Position numbers and translations under genes: made by a program
Source of the DNA: Cycas panzhihuaensis
Lineage: Eukaryota; Cycadophyta
Direction: 5' to 3'
NCBI GenBank assembly: GCA_023213395.1
Contig: CM041465.1
Location: 152,093,741 to 152,157,740 of the forward strand
Length of the DNA stretch: 64,000 bases
Shown: positions 1 through 11,670 of the stretch, piece after piece
Position numbering within the stretch: position 1 is the first letter of the stretch
Layout of the letters: each line of letters starts with the position of its first letter
Notes under the pieces: generated by a model
The model's input: the letters and a program-made list of their open reading frames with translations, nothing else
What the model was told of the DNA's origin: nothing
Database searches by the model: none

Positions 1-588
1 TCAATTATTGTCCTCATTGCATGCCTTACTATAATATCTCGGTCTCAAAGCATATTCATAGTATATTATCAATTGCAATTACTAGTTAATTTATATGATT
101 TGATTAATGCTTAAGATTTACATATGTGACATGTATTAATATCTAGTTTCTTAGTTGATCTATTTAGTTTTTGAGATAATTTTTAATATGCATGTTGTAA
201 AGTTTAAATTATAAGTAGTTGGACACTAACACATAGTTTTAAAGAAGACATGCAGTAAGAAATATAACATGTACACACTAATACTAAACAATAGGCTTTC
301 AAATATGCAAATAGACATATGTCATATGTAGGTGGAAAAATTCATATGCAAGGCAAAAAATATCACATGCAACCTAATAATCAATCTCCAAAGATAATGG
401 AAGATGAAGACCTATATTCTAATATCCTCTCACTAAAGTGTTTATAAGCTAATGACTTGATTTTCTCTAATAAAAAAGTTATATAGTGATTATGCTCTTA
501 AGAGTAGTTAATTGAAAGTCAAAATAAGGAATAGTTATTATCAAATAGCTAGCCACAACACCACTTCCCAATCATAATTCCACTAGTG
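1..588. other. AT-rich stretch, no gene seen
   Basis: No coding similarity or repeat structure is recognised on either strand. It is AT-rich and lies just before the first readable piece of retrotransposon F, so it may be decayed element sequence, but nothing in it shows this. Confidence 0.5.
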
Positions 589-589
589 T

Positions 590-1870
590 CAATGACTTGC
601 TCCTAGATGAACATATCCTACAAGTTGACATTGTCCCCATTGATCACAAGTGGTATGATGACATTTGAGTTTATCTCTTAGATTAAACTTAGCCCCTAAT
701 ATCGATTCCAAGAAGGAAAAAAGGATAAGGGCCTTTACTAACCAATACCTTCTTTTAGATGACATATTATATAAATAATCTTTTGATGGAATCTTGCTAA
801 GACATCTTCCACCTTTAGAGGCCCAATTTGCTTTGGTCGAATACCATGATGACATTTATGGTGGTCATTTCGGTGGTAAGTCAAGAGTCCTACGAACCCT
901 CTAAATGGATTATTATTGGCCATTTCTATTTAAAGATGCATATTCATATATGAAAAAGTGTAAAAAATGCTAACACATTCCTCTTTGATCTATTAACTAT
1001 CCATTTCACTCAGATTGATCCTTACCCATTAGTCATTCTCTCAATGGGGTCTTGACCTTATTGGGAAAATTTACCCCCCATCTTCTACCAAATATAAGTA
1101 CATCCTAATCACAATTGAATATTTTATAAAATGGAGTGAGGCAATCCCTTTGATAAACACCACTAGAAAAGTAGTTGTCACTTTCATCTTCCAATATATC
1201 ATCTACTAGTTTGGAGTCCTTGACATTATCATCAGGGATAGTAAAACTCTATTTTATAATTCTCAAGTTAACAAACTTTATAATCAATTTTATATTACCT
1301 ATAGGACATTATCCCCTTACTGCCCACAGTCTAATGGCCAAATTGAAGCCTTCAACAAAGCCTTGATAAAGGTCTTGGCCAAAAGGATTGCTAACTACCA
1401 ATAAGATTGGCATACTAAACTTTTCCTTAATTTGTGGGCTTATTATACTTTGATTAGGATAGCTACAGGGATGACTCCTTTTTCATTAGTCTATGGAACT
1501 AAAGTCATACTTCCATTAGAGATTAAGATCCCCTCACTTAAGGTATCATTTAAACACTTCATTGACAAAGAATGGTTGAGGTAAGTAAGATTTTTAGAAC
1601 TTAAGGAGATGGATGAAATCCATCTTGATGCCCATGAAAAGAACTTGGCCTTAAAACATTGAGCCCAAGTAGCTCATGATCAACATTTGAGACCAAGGAA
1701 ATTTCATGTAGGAGACAAAGTACTTAAACTTGAATATTTATATGCAAAATAACAAAAATTTGACTCCAAGTAGATAGGCCCTTATTTAGTTATTAAATAT
1801 CTAAATAATAAAGCCTATTATCTCTCTACCCTTGATGAGCTCTAATTCTAAATACCCATTAATTCTTAAT
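590..1870 (+). pseudogene. Element F: Ty3/gypsy (Tat-like) integrase remnant
   Basis: Read across frames, this stretch follows the integrase of the Tat-like copies B and C. From about 836 comes the HHCC zinc-binding part (EYHDDIYGGHFGGKS, later CKKC). From about 1090 comes the catalytic core: the segment TIEYFIKWSEAIPL, then the region matching the second catalytic Asp of B (B has TDNGT; here the Asn is Ser), then SPYCPQSNGQIEAFNKAL with the catalytic Glu. The C-terminal part (MTPFSLVYGTKVILPLE, HVGDKVLKLEYLY, IGPYLV) runs to about 1870. Many stops and shifts make it non-functional. The enzyme would insert element cDNA into chromosomes. F's gag, protease and RT are not in the window. It is more diverged from A, B and C than they are from each other. 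Confidence 0.8.
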
Positions 1871-2873
1871 TTTTGAGATAGTATTATGCTTAGACTATCT
1901 CCACAATAAGTATAAACTATGACTCTAAAAATCTTCCTATTAACAAACCTAAACTATATTAGGTCAAACATCTTACTTTCCCCAAGACTCATGCTTGGGG
2001 GACACCACTCCAAAAATGAGTAGAAACTAAATGCATATACTTTGTTATCTAAAAAATATAAAAGAAAATTAAAACTATAAAACAACAAAACATATATACT
2101 TGCATCATTCCCCCTTTCTTCACATTATTTAAAGCCTTTTTAGGTTTCATCCTCCCTTAACTTGGATCAACTTGATAATCCTTGATTATTGGTGTAACCA
2201 GTCAACTTCTCCATTTGGTGTTCTATGATGCCCAAGTAGCTTCTACCTTAGATAAGTCACAGATATTCATAGTACTATCTCTTATTCTTAACTCTTTTAA
2301 ACTACCTAATAACTTTCCCTAAACTCTCAATGATTAAAATATTCTTCATCCCTTAGTCAGTTGGTAAGCCACCTATTAGACTCCTCATCTGCCCTTTATA
2401 GTCTATACGTTATCTTTAAGCAATTAGAAATTTGCCTACATAAGTGGTTGTGTCTTATCTTTCTTTCTCCCATGGTTTATTGGGTACTTAGTACTAAAAC
2501 CTTGTTGGTAGTACCCCTTCTACTCCTTGATAGTTAGTTGTTCAAGACCTTCCCTCCTACCCCTGAGAGACACTTTGATCAAACATCCTATACCCATAAT
2601 GTTTCTCTCAAGGGCATGACTCTAGGATTTTTGTCACTTATATCCCTTTAAATCCTAATCCTCCATGGTTTTGCTAATAATGACTACACTCTCATAAGTT
2701 ATTAATCATTCTCATGCACTACACCTTAACAAAAGATTGTGACGAGCGTAGTCACCTATCCCCTAATAGGCATGAGGGTGGATGAGAAGAGTCATCTAGA
2801 AAATGGCTTTAACGATGTCAAGTTCACCATGACCCTTGTCTAAACCATCACATGGAGTGATACCTTTTATAAA

Positions 2874-2946
<73 letters not shown>

Positions 2947-3254
2947 TGTGTATATAATATTTAGCTCCTTTTTGGCATTTGGGACATGCCATGTGTCAAC
3001 TTTGTTTCCACCTACAACATGCAATTTAAATCCAATTGTGTGTATCATATGGGACCCTTGGATCGAATTGTTTAGGCCCACTATGACCTCAATTATGATC
3101 AAAATCTATTCAACATTTAAAAGGTTATACATTAAGTTGGAAAAATGTGGATTATAATGATGAAACCAAACCATGGAGCCCATATCTACCTAGTTTACTC
3201 ACACACCTCCCCCCTATTTATTAGCTTGTCTTTGAGTTTGTATCCTTCCTCATT
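1871..3254. other. Element F: spacer between integrase and second RNase H
   Basis: No coding similarity is seen on either strand. At about 1990 there is a purine-rich motif, catgcttgggggacacc. In copies A, B and C the equivalent spacer is about 3.7-3.9 kb and holds an antisense gene; here it is only about 1.4 kb and I cannot find that gene. A GA microsatellite lies inside it. Confidence 0.5.
2877..2943. repeat. (AG)n microsatellite
   Basis: An uninterrupted AG dinucleotide run of 67 bases. Serine/leucine-repeat reading frames across it come from the repeat and are not genes. Confidence 0.97.
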
Positions 3255-3640
3255 ATGGCCTTAAACATCTATACTAATGGTGGAAGCTAAGGGAACCCAA
3301 GAATTTTCTTCATAACATGGGTCATCCATGATCATAGGGGAATTATTCTCACCAATGCTAGCTTCTTCATCCCATAAGTAACCAATAATAAAGCCAAGTA
3401 TCTATAGTCATTAGAGCTCTTATTGATGTTCTTAACTTTTATAATGGACCTACGAACATATTTTTAGATTCTCAAATCATAGGTTACCAACTCATCTATT
3501 TTTATCAAACTCATTTGAACAATTTGCATTATTTATTTGATGATGTTATTATCCTATTATTATAATTTTTTACTGTTACAACTTAACACATTCTAAGAAC
3601 CTAAAATATTAAAGCTAACTTCCTTGTCTCCCATATAATT
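3255..3640 (+). pseudogene. Element F: second (Tat-type) RNase H remnant
   Basis: Starts with an ATG and the RNase H signature IYTNGGS-stop-GNP, which matches FADGGSRSNP of copy B; the first catalytic Asp reads Asn here. It continues with TNNKAKYL, then after a frameshift IRALIDVL (Glu position now Arg), FLDSQIIGYQL (third acidic residue kept) and HILRT-stop-NIKANFLVSH, which aligns to HIPRHLNAEADSLVYL in B. The fold would degrade RNA in RNA:DNA hybrids during reverse transcription. It lies after the integrase, as in A, B and C. Several stops, one frameshift and changed catalytic positions make it dead. Confidence 0.75.
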
Positions 3641-3739
3641 AAATTCCATCATTTATAGCTTAGTTTAGGAGGGTTCTTTTTTTCATTTATAAGTTAGAGT
3701 ACCCTTTCCATTTTCCCCTTGATTTATACTTAAGAATTT
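3641..3739. other. Junction between elements F (+) and A (-)
   Basis: T-rich sequence with no recognisable coding. Element F's expected 3' LTR and element A's full 3' LTR are both missing here, so a deletion or rearrangement has joined the two remnants. Confidence 0.4.
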
Positions 3740-3892
3740 CTTGTCTTTGTAAGGATTTTTTTGTCAGGTAGCCATACAAACATCACATAAAATAATAGTT
3801 ATAAAGAATATAAAGGAGAGTGAGGGATAAAACATATACCTAAACTTACCTTTACAATAATATCCTGACCCATTCGTAATAGGCAAGAAACA
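3740..3892 (-). repeat. Element A: truncated 3' LTR
   Basis: On the minus strand it begins at 3892 with tgtttcttgcctattacg, matching the LTR starts of copy B (tgtttcccagctactggg) and copy D (tgtttcctagctcttggg). Similarity to the B LTR can be followed for about 130-150 bases and then stops. A complete LTR of this family is about 2.5-3.1 kb, so most of it has been lost. The bases just before it on the minus strand (about 3893-3910) align with B's polypurine-tract region but are less purine-rich. Confidence 0.6.
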
Positions 3893-4611
3893 CTGGCCCA
3901 TTGGTAATAGAACCTCATTGCTTTGGAGCACTCCATCATGGTGAAAGTTACTAAAACACACATCGTTAATAGAAGTGATAACTAGTAGGTAAGTGTGTAG
4001 GTAACTAATGGGGGCTATAGGTGCTACAAGGGATGTATGGATAGGAGGACATATACTGGGGGAAGAGACAACCTTATGGTTCAATCAAACCTCCAAGTGA
4101 GAGACCCTAGACCTAAAGCACATGCCATAGAAAATAAAGGAAAGGGGTGACCTAAGGGTGATGCCCTTTAGTGGCACCCCTAAATGGGTAGCATGACCCT
4201 AGAAAATGTGGTGGGTTCAAAACTCAAAGAAGAAACTAGGGAGGATTAAAGGATGATTTATCACTCCAAGATAAAGTATAAATCAAATAAAGAAGGATTT
4301 TGGTTACCATAGTTTAGCCTCATTAGTAGCCATCATTTAGAGGTAAAGAAGGAGTAGAGGTTAGGGGAGAGGTCACCATAGAAGGGTTTCTAAAGGATGA
4401 CCTATCAAGCCTGTAAGGAGACATCTAGGAGATGGAGATGACACTTAATAATAAGGTAAACTAGATTATTAGCCTCAACATTCTAATCGTCAGGGATGTA
4501 TTAAATATTAACTAAGGAGAAGTGAGATAGAAGAGGCCTAATAGTTAAAGTGAGGGATCTCAACTAAGGGTAGAGGACCTGATAGGTTTGGGTCAATTAG
4601 GCTACTACGAT

Positions 4612-5329
4612 CTAAGAGTCATAATGCGAGATGATAAGACCACGATGGAAGCAAAGTGCATTGGTTAAGGCTTCTATAGTAGTTGTATACTCCACTTTGT
4701 TGTTTATGGCCTCAGGTAGATAAATCTTAGAATATATGAAATCATTCCCAAAGGGATCACAGATGATCCAAGTTGTAGCAGAAGGTCTTGGGTTACCATG
4801 ATTACCACCATCCATGAAGATGTATAGCACCATGACTAGGGAAATAACAAGGAACTTAATGAAAAGAAGGGAGATGCTTGATGAAGGACAATGAGTCCTA
4901 ATAATCATAATTACTCAAAAGGCTAATTAAGAGAGGATATGAGAGACTTATAGCCAGGATGTTAAGCTCATAGAGGGCCTACCCTATAAAAAGGAAGAAG
5001 CAAAGGTGAGAACAAACTTAATGTTGAGGATCTAAGCTTGGTTTGGATCCAACCAAGGGCTCAACCTAGGGATTGGATCCCATTGGGAGAAACGTGGGCC
5101 CAAATAGATGTGAAAAATAGAGTCAACTGGCTAAAACAAGTCCATAAAGTATAAACATAGATAGTGTTTTAAGCAGCACAAAATGAGGCAAAATGAACTC
5201 CCGAAGGACATAAAAGGGGTGCCATAAATGGTAGAAAAGTTGAGGAAAAGGGGCATCTAGGAGCCTCAAAGGGTAGGGACCTTGAAGAGAATAAGGATAA
5301 ACCCAAGGAGGTAGTCCTAATAACTCCAT
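4612..5329 (-). pseudogene. Element A: ORF2 with second RNase H
   Basis: The RNase H part is open from 4908 to 4612. It shows YIFMDGGNHGNPRPSATTW (first Asp), EAINNKVEYTTTIEALTNAL (Glu) and the start of the third acidic segment (SHYDS), then a stop. Further upstream on the same strand (5329-5123) is a hydrophobic stretch (LFYHLWHPFYVL, FVLLKTLSMFILYGLVLAS) that aligns loosely with the N-terminal extension of ORF2 in B and C, but in a shifted frame. The protein would be an RNase H separate from the pol polyprotein. It lies between the antisense gene and the 3' LTR, as in B and C. Confidence 0.7.
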
Positions 5330-6029
5330 TGGAATGGCAAAAGGCTACAAGGCTTCAAGGAGTCTCGCAAATAAAAGGGGACAAGGAGGTGAGAATGGAA
5401 TTCATTTTCATACTCCCTCATGTAATCTAGAGAGAAAAGTACTTGTTACCCTCAACTTACCACCCCAAGATGAGTTTGGTGGAGGAGATCTAACCATTAG
5501 ATCATCATGCAGAGGAAGCCATTGAGACCATAACTTAGTGATGGCAGCAGTCAGGCTAGACCTAATACTCAGATCTTAACCATGAATCACTTATTTGCAT
5601 CTTTTCATTAGTGTCTTTTATATGTTGGGTAGTACCCATTAGGGGTGTTATGTGGCTTGACATGGCCCAATTAAGGGCCTGTAAGAGGATGAACTAGGGC
5701 TTTAGGAGGCCTTAGTCCCAATAGATAAAGTGTTATCTATCTTTATTTATATATCTTTTATTTTTATTTTATTTTTTTAATTTTTAGGAGGGAAAAATAT
5801 GGTACCATAAATATATGTATGGGGCATAGGGAGTATCTGTAGGGCTCACTAATATATTTGTAGTGCTGCAAATATATTAGTAGGATGAAGACAAATATAA
5901 GGAATATATGAAAATTTTTAGATTTGTTCAAATTTTTATCATTGTTATGTTGACTAGGAGTGCCCTTGGCCCTGTAGGGAGGTAAGTAACTGACTGATAA
6001 TGTTTGTTTATGATTTTTAGCATGTCACC
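5330..6029. promoter_or_regulatory. Element A: intergenic region between divergent ORF2 and antisense gene
   Basis: This 0.7-kb stretch separates ORF2 (leftward) from the antisense gene (rightward). No coding is recognised. It contains a large palindrome (own entry) and, around 5808, a short symmetric stretch centred on ggtacc. The placement matches the intergenic regions of B and C and suggests a control region for one or both genes; that role is inferred. Confidence 0.4.
5848..5881. repeat. Element A: 34-bp palindrome upstream of antisense gene
   Basis: Left arm actaatatatttgtagt and right arm gctgcaaatatattagt are reverse complements except at two positions, both of which could pair as G-U in RNA. 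It lies about 150 bases before the antisense gene start. Copies B and C have palindromes of different sequence at the matching place. It could form a cruciform in DNA or a hairpin in RNA. Confidence 0.85.
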
Positions 6030-7910
6030 ATAGTGGAAAATAGCAAGAACATCTATTCATCAATGATAGGATTTATAAAGTTGATGGATCACCATGATAA
6101 GATGACATTGAGACAATGTGGCTTGCTCAAGATAGTTTGCACACCACAGTATGCCTTAGACTAGGCACTTTTAATTGACATCATCTCTCATTGGGATCGA
6201 TAAAGGCATGTGTTCCATCTCTCACTGGTGGAAGATGTCACCAGCACCTCAACAAATGTCTGGAGGATCATAGATGTGCCTACTAGTAGAGCAACAATGG
6301 TGTTAGTGACTTTGCCTAGCATGGATGCTTCACATAGAGAGGTAGCTAAATATTTTTATGATAGGGGTTACTAGGACTAAAGGGGGCTATCATTGAGGAA
6401 AATAGTGATATCTAGGATTTCTCATGTGAGGAAGATGATTATCTTTGCTATTCTATTCCAAATTTCCTAAAAATAGAACTATAAGGACGTGTCTAGAGGG
6501 TGGATGGATATCATGAAATGATGCAAGATAGAAGAGAGGTTTGATTGGGCTACTTTGATAGTGGCCAATCTCATGGCTCAGCTCGACCAGATCTATGCGA
6601 CAGTATGGGGAGGACTCTCATACAACTCCCTGCTCTAATGTTGGTTCTTTAATCATTATTAAGGAATGGGACTAATAACAAGGCTATAACCCATACCAGT
6701 TAGTACTCCTCTCATACATTAATGGCCATCATATTTCAGAGGCATCAGAGAGCCAGTTCATGTTAAGAGATCTGTAATAGTTATATCAGTAGACCTGCTA
6801 ATGGTAGATGACTATATGAGCCAACAATATTACATCATGGATTAGGACAGTGATGTAGAGGAGGGACAGGCTGTAAGGGTCCTAACAGTAGAGCCAAGAG
6901 AGGAGAAGGATCAGGGAGCTACTTGTACTAATTTAGAGGTAGGGGCAATATTGGCAGTTACAAGAGAGGAAACTATAGTTATGACAGGACTAGAGATCCT
7001 CAGAGCGGAGGGGGTAGAGGATGAGGAGGCACCAGTTGCTCTAGGGGGTGAGGAGCTAGGAGTAGATGAGTTAGGAGCTAAGGAGGTAACAACTAGAGAG
7101 GCAATAGTTGGAGAGGTTTCAATTGATCCTAGAGGTGAGTTCTCTCTCTTTTCCTAGCTATAGCTTTCAATTTAGTTATTTAATTTAAGATATTTATGAT
7201 GTTATTATTTATGTTTATGGATTTTATTTATACTCCACATTAACACATGGACTTCCATGATTGGTAGGTGGAGAGGGCATAGAGGAGATGATCAAGAGAG
7301 CTATAGTCAAGCTCTTCCCATAGGTATATGAGGAGGGGTAGCCTCCCATCATAGATAGTGGAGAGTTAGGCTCAATAAGACCCCACATAGTGGATTTCTC
7401 CCCCATTATTTGATTCAAAGATATATGGCTTGTGGAGGCCCAAGAGAGGCAGATGGAGAGGGATCAACTCTATGCAGAGAGGGATTAGCTACGAGCTCAA
7501 GTGCAAGAGTTAGAGGACCAAGCAGGGGATAGAGTGATCCAAGGAGATCCTAGGTTTGAGAGGAGGATTGTATTCCTAGAGACTCAACTAGCAGAGGCCT
7601 AGGGACACCTATCTGGGACACATGAGGATCACAATTAAATCTGAGAGATGTAGGATGGATTAAATGAGGTGATAAAGGAGAGAGACTAGTTATAGTGCAC
7701 TATGAACGATTAGTTAATAAATGGCAGTCAGGTCTTCGCGCACCCATATCCATATAACTACGCCATGCTAAAGGAGATCAAGGGATGAGGAGAGTGAGGT
7801 CAAGACCTCACAGAGACATAGGAGGAGCCTGGTCCTTGGGAGAGTACGGCAGCCCAAGGGAGACACACCATGAGTACAACCTATCACGGAGACTTTTGTA
7901 TCATAGTTTT
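6030..7910 (+). pseudogene. Element A: antisense gene, plant-mobile-domain-like
   Basis: The gene runs opposite to element A. Exon 1 encodes a region like the plant mobile domain: LRQCGLLKI, LLIDIISHWDR-stop-RHVFHL, ASHREVAKYF, a hydrophobic segment (VRKMIIFAILFQIS), RGWMDIMK, FDWATLIVANLMAQLDQI and GGLSYNSLL. An acidic linker (DSDVEEG onward, then a long Glu/Gly/Val-rich stretch about 6850-7134) follows. After an intron, exon 2 encodes FP-stop-VYEEG-stop-PPI and then a coiled-coil-like stretch (QERQMERDQLYAERD, LRAQVQELEDQAGD). The start ATG seen in C reads ATA here. Stops are scattered, so it is dead, but the layout matches B and C. Its function is unknown; host plant-mobile-domain proteins (MAIN/MAIL1 type) act in nuclear gene and transposon silencing. 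Confidence 0.6.
7135..7267 (+). other. Element A: intron of antisense gene
   Basis: Donor gtgagttc follows exon sequence ending agag; acceptor ttggtag precedes gtggagagggc. Length is 133 bases, T-rich and phase 1 if exon reading is as given. Introns with GTGAG donors sit at the same point of the alignment in B and C. Confidence 0.7.
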
Positions 7911-8669
7911 GATGAAAGGAAAGCTTCAGACCTCCATGGGGTTTTATACTTCACATATATATGATTATACATCCCTCCTGTAAGGATTTTGGCTTCTTAG
8001 GGTACATTGTACTAACACATTTCATATTATCATGGAGATTATGTACAGATATAGAGACAAGAAACCATATTTATATCCCATTTTGATATGAGTTATTGAT
8101 TTACTTTGATGGTTATGGATGTATGAATGCACAGGTGCACAGATCTTGTTATGTTATTTATTTATTTACATATCCTCTTTGTATAGCATAACACTCACAC
8201 TAGGCATACACGGTCACCCTATATACTAAGTAATCTTATGTGGCTCTAGGATGAGGGGGTCACATTTTCCTCAGAAGGAAAATACTGATCTAGACATCAA
8301 AGGGAACAAGAATAGGTATGAATACCCTAAAAGTAGTAAGAGGAGATAAGGTATATCTTAAGAAGCCCTCTATAGGTAGCAACTTACACTTGGATGTGAA
8401 TAGAGTTGCTTCCTAAAGAAGGAACCAAACATAAGCATGGAGATATGCCCCTATGGTGACATATTCACCACTACCCATGGGCTAAAGGAAGGGCTCCATT
8501 TGCTAAGGGGAAATACAACAAATTTAGAAAGAGGCATAGACATCTTGACAATAAATATAGTTATTAGAGACTCAAATACATGCTATGCCCCCAATGAGGG
8601 TACTTCGCATTGTATTTGAATGGTAGTTTAGGCTCATTCTGGAGTGAGGGACTGGCTTTCTTTCTAATT
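7911..8669. other. Element A: spacer between antisense gene end and integrase end
   Basis: No coding is recognised. Around 8615-8660 the sequence (tggtagtttaggctcatt) matches the stretch just after the integrase in C and, in reverse, in B, so it is element sequence, probably the end region of both convergent genes. Confidence 0.5.
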
Positions 8670-9800
8670 AGAAGGAGCAATAATAAACCATAGAATTTCT
8701 TTAGGAACTTGCCGTTTACAACTTTGTCAAACTCAAGGCCCTCTAACTTGGCTATCCTATATGTGCCATTATTAAGGCTCTCAAGAATGACAAAAGGGCC
8801 CACCTATTTGGGGCCAAATTTTGATAAGCAGTTATAGAGATGCTCTAGCTTGCAAACTTGGTCCCCGAGATTCAAGGGGTGAGGACGTAGATGTTAGTCA
8901 TATGCCCTTTGTTTCCGAGCCTTGGATGCTAGGTTAGCTTAGTACGTGGCCAAGTGCATTTCATCCAAAGCCTTAAGGTTAAGGAGGTAGGCTTAGCAAC
9001 ACCATTCCTTACTAAGGAACTCTTTAAGGGATATCTTTAAAGAGGGCTTTTAAAGGAACAATTGCTTGGAGTCCATAAACCAATGAGAAAGGTGTCATCC
9101 TCGTGGTAGTGTAGATCAAGGTGCGATAGGCTCATAAAGACAAATGAAGTTGAACATGCCAATCTCTTTGAGATTTTGTGACAATTTTCTTTAAAATATT
9201 AATTAGGGTTTTAATGAAAGATTCAATTTATCCATTAGCTTAGGGGTAATAAAGGGATGAAGTCTTATGAGAGATCTTAAATTTCTCATAGAGCTCATCT
9301 ATCTCTTTATTATAAAATTGAGTTCCATTATCTATGATAATAATATTTGGAAACCTAAATTGATAGATAATATATTGATACATAAAGGTGACAATCATCT
9401 TATAGGTTGTAAAAGACAACAAGATAGCTTTATCCCATTTGGTGAAGTACTCTTTTGTGGTTAAGATAAATTTGTATTAAACTAAGGAAAGTGGAGTAAT
9501 ATCTCCAATTAAGTCTAATCCCTATTGGGAGAAAGGCTAGGGAGATATGACAGCATACAAAACCTCAGAAGGCTAGTGGATAACATTGGCATGCTCTTGC
9601 TATTTACAGTAATGCTATAGATATGCATGGGTATCCTTAAATAAGGATGGTTAATAGCATCCCATGTGAAGGATTCTTTAGGCCATGGATTAGCCTCCAA
9701 AGTGACCTCCTTAAATGGCACTATGGTATTTGTGAAGAATTTGGTCAGTCTCCTCGAGATTAAGGTAAGAAGGAGAATGACATTAAAGGATTTCTTGTAC
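8670..9800 (-). pseudogene. Element A: Tat-like integrase
   Basis: Minus-strand integrase, decayed. The second catalytic segment is clear at 9422-9240 (YQYIIYQFRFPNIIIIDNGT, then FYNKEIDELYEKFKISHKTS and LYYP). The C-terminal part ends with GPFVILESLNNGTYRIAKLE and VVNGKFLKKFYG, nearly the same as the ends in B (AVNRKFLKKFYT) and C (AVNGKFLKKFYV). Upstream, 9515-9800 covers the zinc-finger and core start in broken frames. It should be continuous with the RNase H piece to its right. Confidence 0.8.
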
Positions 9801-10370
9801 AATATGTCTTGTATAAGGAAATATTATCAAGCAAGAACCCTAATACGTGACTTCATTTTATCGCTAGTATTAGTAGGGTAATACTATTAAGGTATTGTAT
9901 AATATCCCTTACCATTTGCTATTAGCTAATGGATGGGGGGATGAGTGTTGAAGAGCTAGGATGGGCTCATCCAATAATGAATCATTAATTGGAACCCTAA
10001 GAGAATTAGGGATGGGGGTGTCAACTAATTATTCCACAACTGTCATACCCTTCTTAGACTTCTAGTTAATGATTTTAAGGTTGTATTCCTAAAGGAGGAT
10101 AACCCATTTTCCTACCCTTCCTATCAAATCTGACAAGGTTAGAAGGTATCTCAATGGATCAGATCAGATGATCACATGAGTGGTATTACCTAAGAGGTAG
10201 TGCCTAAACTTCTTAGCAGCATGAACTAAGGCTAAGCACTCCTTTTTGGTTGGCAGGTAGTTCAATTCTACTACTATTAACATACGATTAACAAAATATA
10301 TGGCCCTCTTAGTTTTCAAGTGATCTTATTGAGCTAACATGGCTCCCAAGGATTCATTAGTTATCAAGGT
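9801..10370 (-). pseudogene. Element A: RNase H domain (distal part)
   Basis: Minus-strand reading follows the RNase H of copy C: NESLGAMLAQ, then KTKRAIYFVNRML, KKECLALVHAAKKFRHYLLGNTT, and the linker ending SSPHPLANSKW before the integrase. It is cut at 10370 by insertion of element E; the other part resumes at 55570. The last five bases, aaggt, form one side of E's target duplication. Confidence 0.8.
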
Positions 10371-10756
10371 TGTTAGGGATCCAAGCCATAACTTACCTTA
10401 TCTTATATTCTCTTATATCTTCTACTTATTCTCTCTCTTATATCTTTTATTTCTTCTACTTCTTCCCTTTTCTTAATATCCCACATGCATAAGTAGAAGG
10501 TTATGTAATGGTCATTGAGCACTATATATATATTCATATAATATCCCACATGCATAAGGAGGAGGTGGTATAGTCAACATAGATCCATATATATATATTT
10601 ATGTAATCCTTAGAGTATGGTATCTTAAATATCATTGTTATTGCATATAATTGGGAGGTTTCCCCCTCGAAGGGTATTGTAATACAAGTGCTCTTTTTGG
10701 AGTTGTTTTCTTATTATATTAGTGTGCAATTATAATTAAGGAGAGGTATCCTAATA
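10371..10756 (+). repeat. Element E (chromovirus): 5' LTR
   Basis: Starts tgttagggatccaa and ends ctaata, where TA replaces the usual terminal CA. It aligns along its whole length with the 3' LTR at 55198-55569. By eye the two differ at roughly one base in ten plus small indels, so E is old. Flanking bases aaggt (left) and aagga (right, 55570-55574) form the target duplication with one mismatch. Confidence 0.9.
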
Positions 10757-10758
10757 AG

Positions 10759-10770
10759 TGGTATCAGAGT
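10759..10770 (+). other. Element E: primer binding site
   Basis: tggtatcagagt, two bases after the LTR, is the usual complement of the 3' end of initiator methionine tRNA, which primes minus-strand synthesis in many plant LTR elements. Confidence 0.85.
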
Positions 10771-11670
10771 GATTGATCTATTCCTTGTGGGAGAGTTAAA
10801 GGTACTAAATAATTATTTTTTTTCATTAGTTTTTCCTCATCAGTACCTATTCTTATTTAATTTCTATTTAGTTACTTTGCTTTTGGGGTAGATAAAACTG
10901 CAATCAGGCAGTAACCCTAACACTGCCCCTAGGCAATTTTCTTTTGCATTTACATAGAGACCCTGTGTTGAGGTAAATAAATATCACAAGGATATGTCAT
11001 TTTGGGCTAAGCCCATTATGGCTTTTCCATCCCTTACATGAAGGACTAGAGATCACACTCCTAAATCAATCCTTAGACAGAACTTGACTACAAAATTACA
11101 CCTCCATGTAATTGTGGGTATATATAAGGACCCTCTAGATATGCCTTCCTAGTATAGGTAACCATAGGAAACCTATTGATTGTCTACAATTTATAGTGCA
11201 CCAATAAGTGGTTAGCCCCAGGAAGTTACTCTCCATGTACCCTAGAGATGGGATAGTACAACTATATAGTAGAGTGTTTACCTCTATAAGTTGATACTAT
11301 TTATGATTAGGATCAATATATCAGAGTGCCTACAAACTAGACAAGCCCATGCCTAGTGTACATGGTTAGTCTATTAGTGGTTTATGTGCACTTAGTCAGT
11401 CAGTGAGTTAATCATCATCAATTTGTTAAATCTAGTATGTCTAGCCAATTTTTCATTAGCTCATGCACACATAGTCAGTCAGCCAACCAATGACCAAAAA
11501 GTTAGAAAAGAAAAAAAAGAACCAAAAATTTTAAAAAAAGTAAAAAAGAAAGAAAGAAAAAAAAAATCCATATTACCTCATTATAAAATATTGGGGATAA
11601 CAGTCTATAAACACCCCGTCAAATCCTTTTCATTCACATTTACCAACTAGGATTTAACTTAGGTCTTATG
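10771..11670. other. Element E: untranslated leader
   Basis: About 900 bases without recognisable coding between the primer binding site and gag. It contains an A-rich stretch near 11500-11570. Nothing else stands out. Confidence 0.6.

Noticed and set aside
2848-3102. Leu/Ser repeat reading frame on the minus strand
   Set aside because: It comes from the AG microsatellite; there is no other support.
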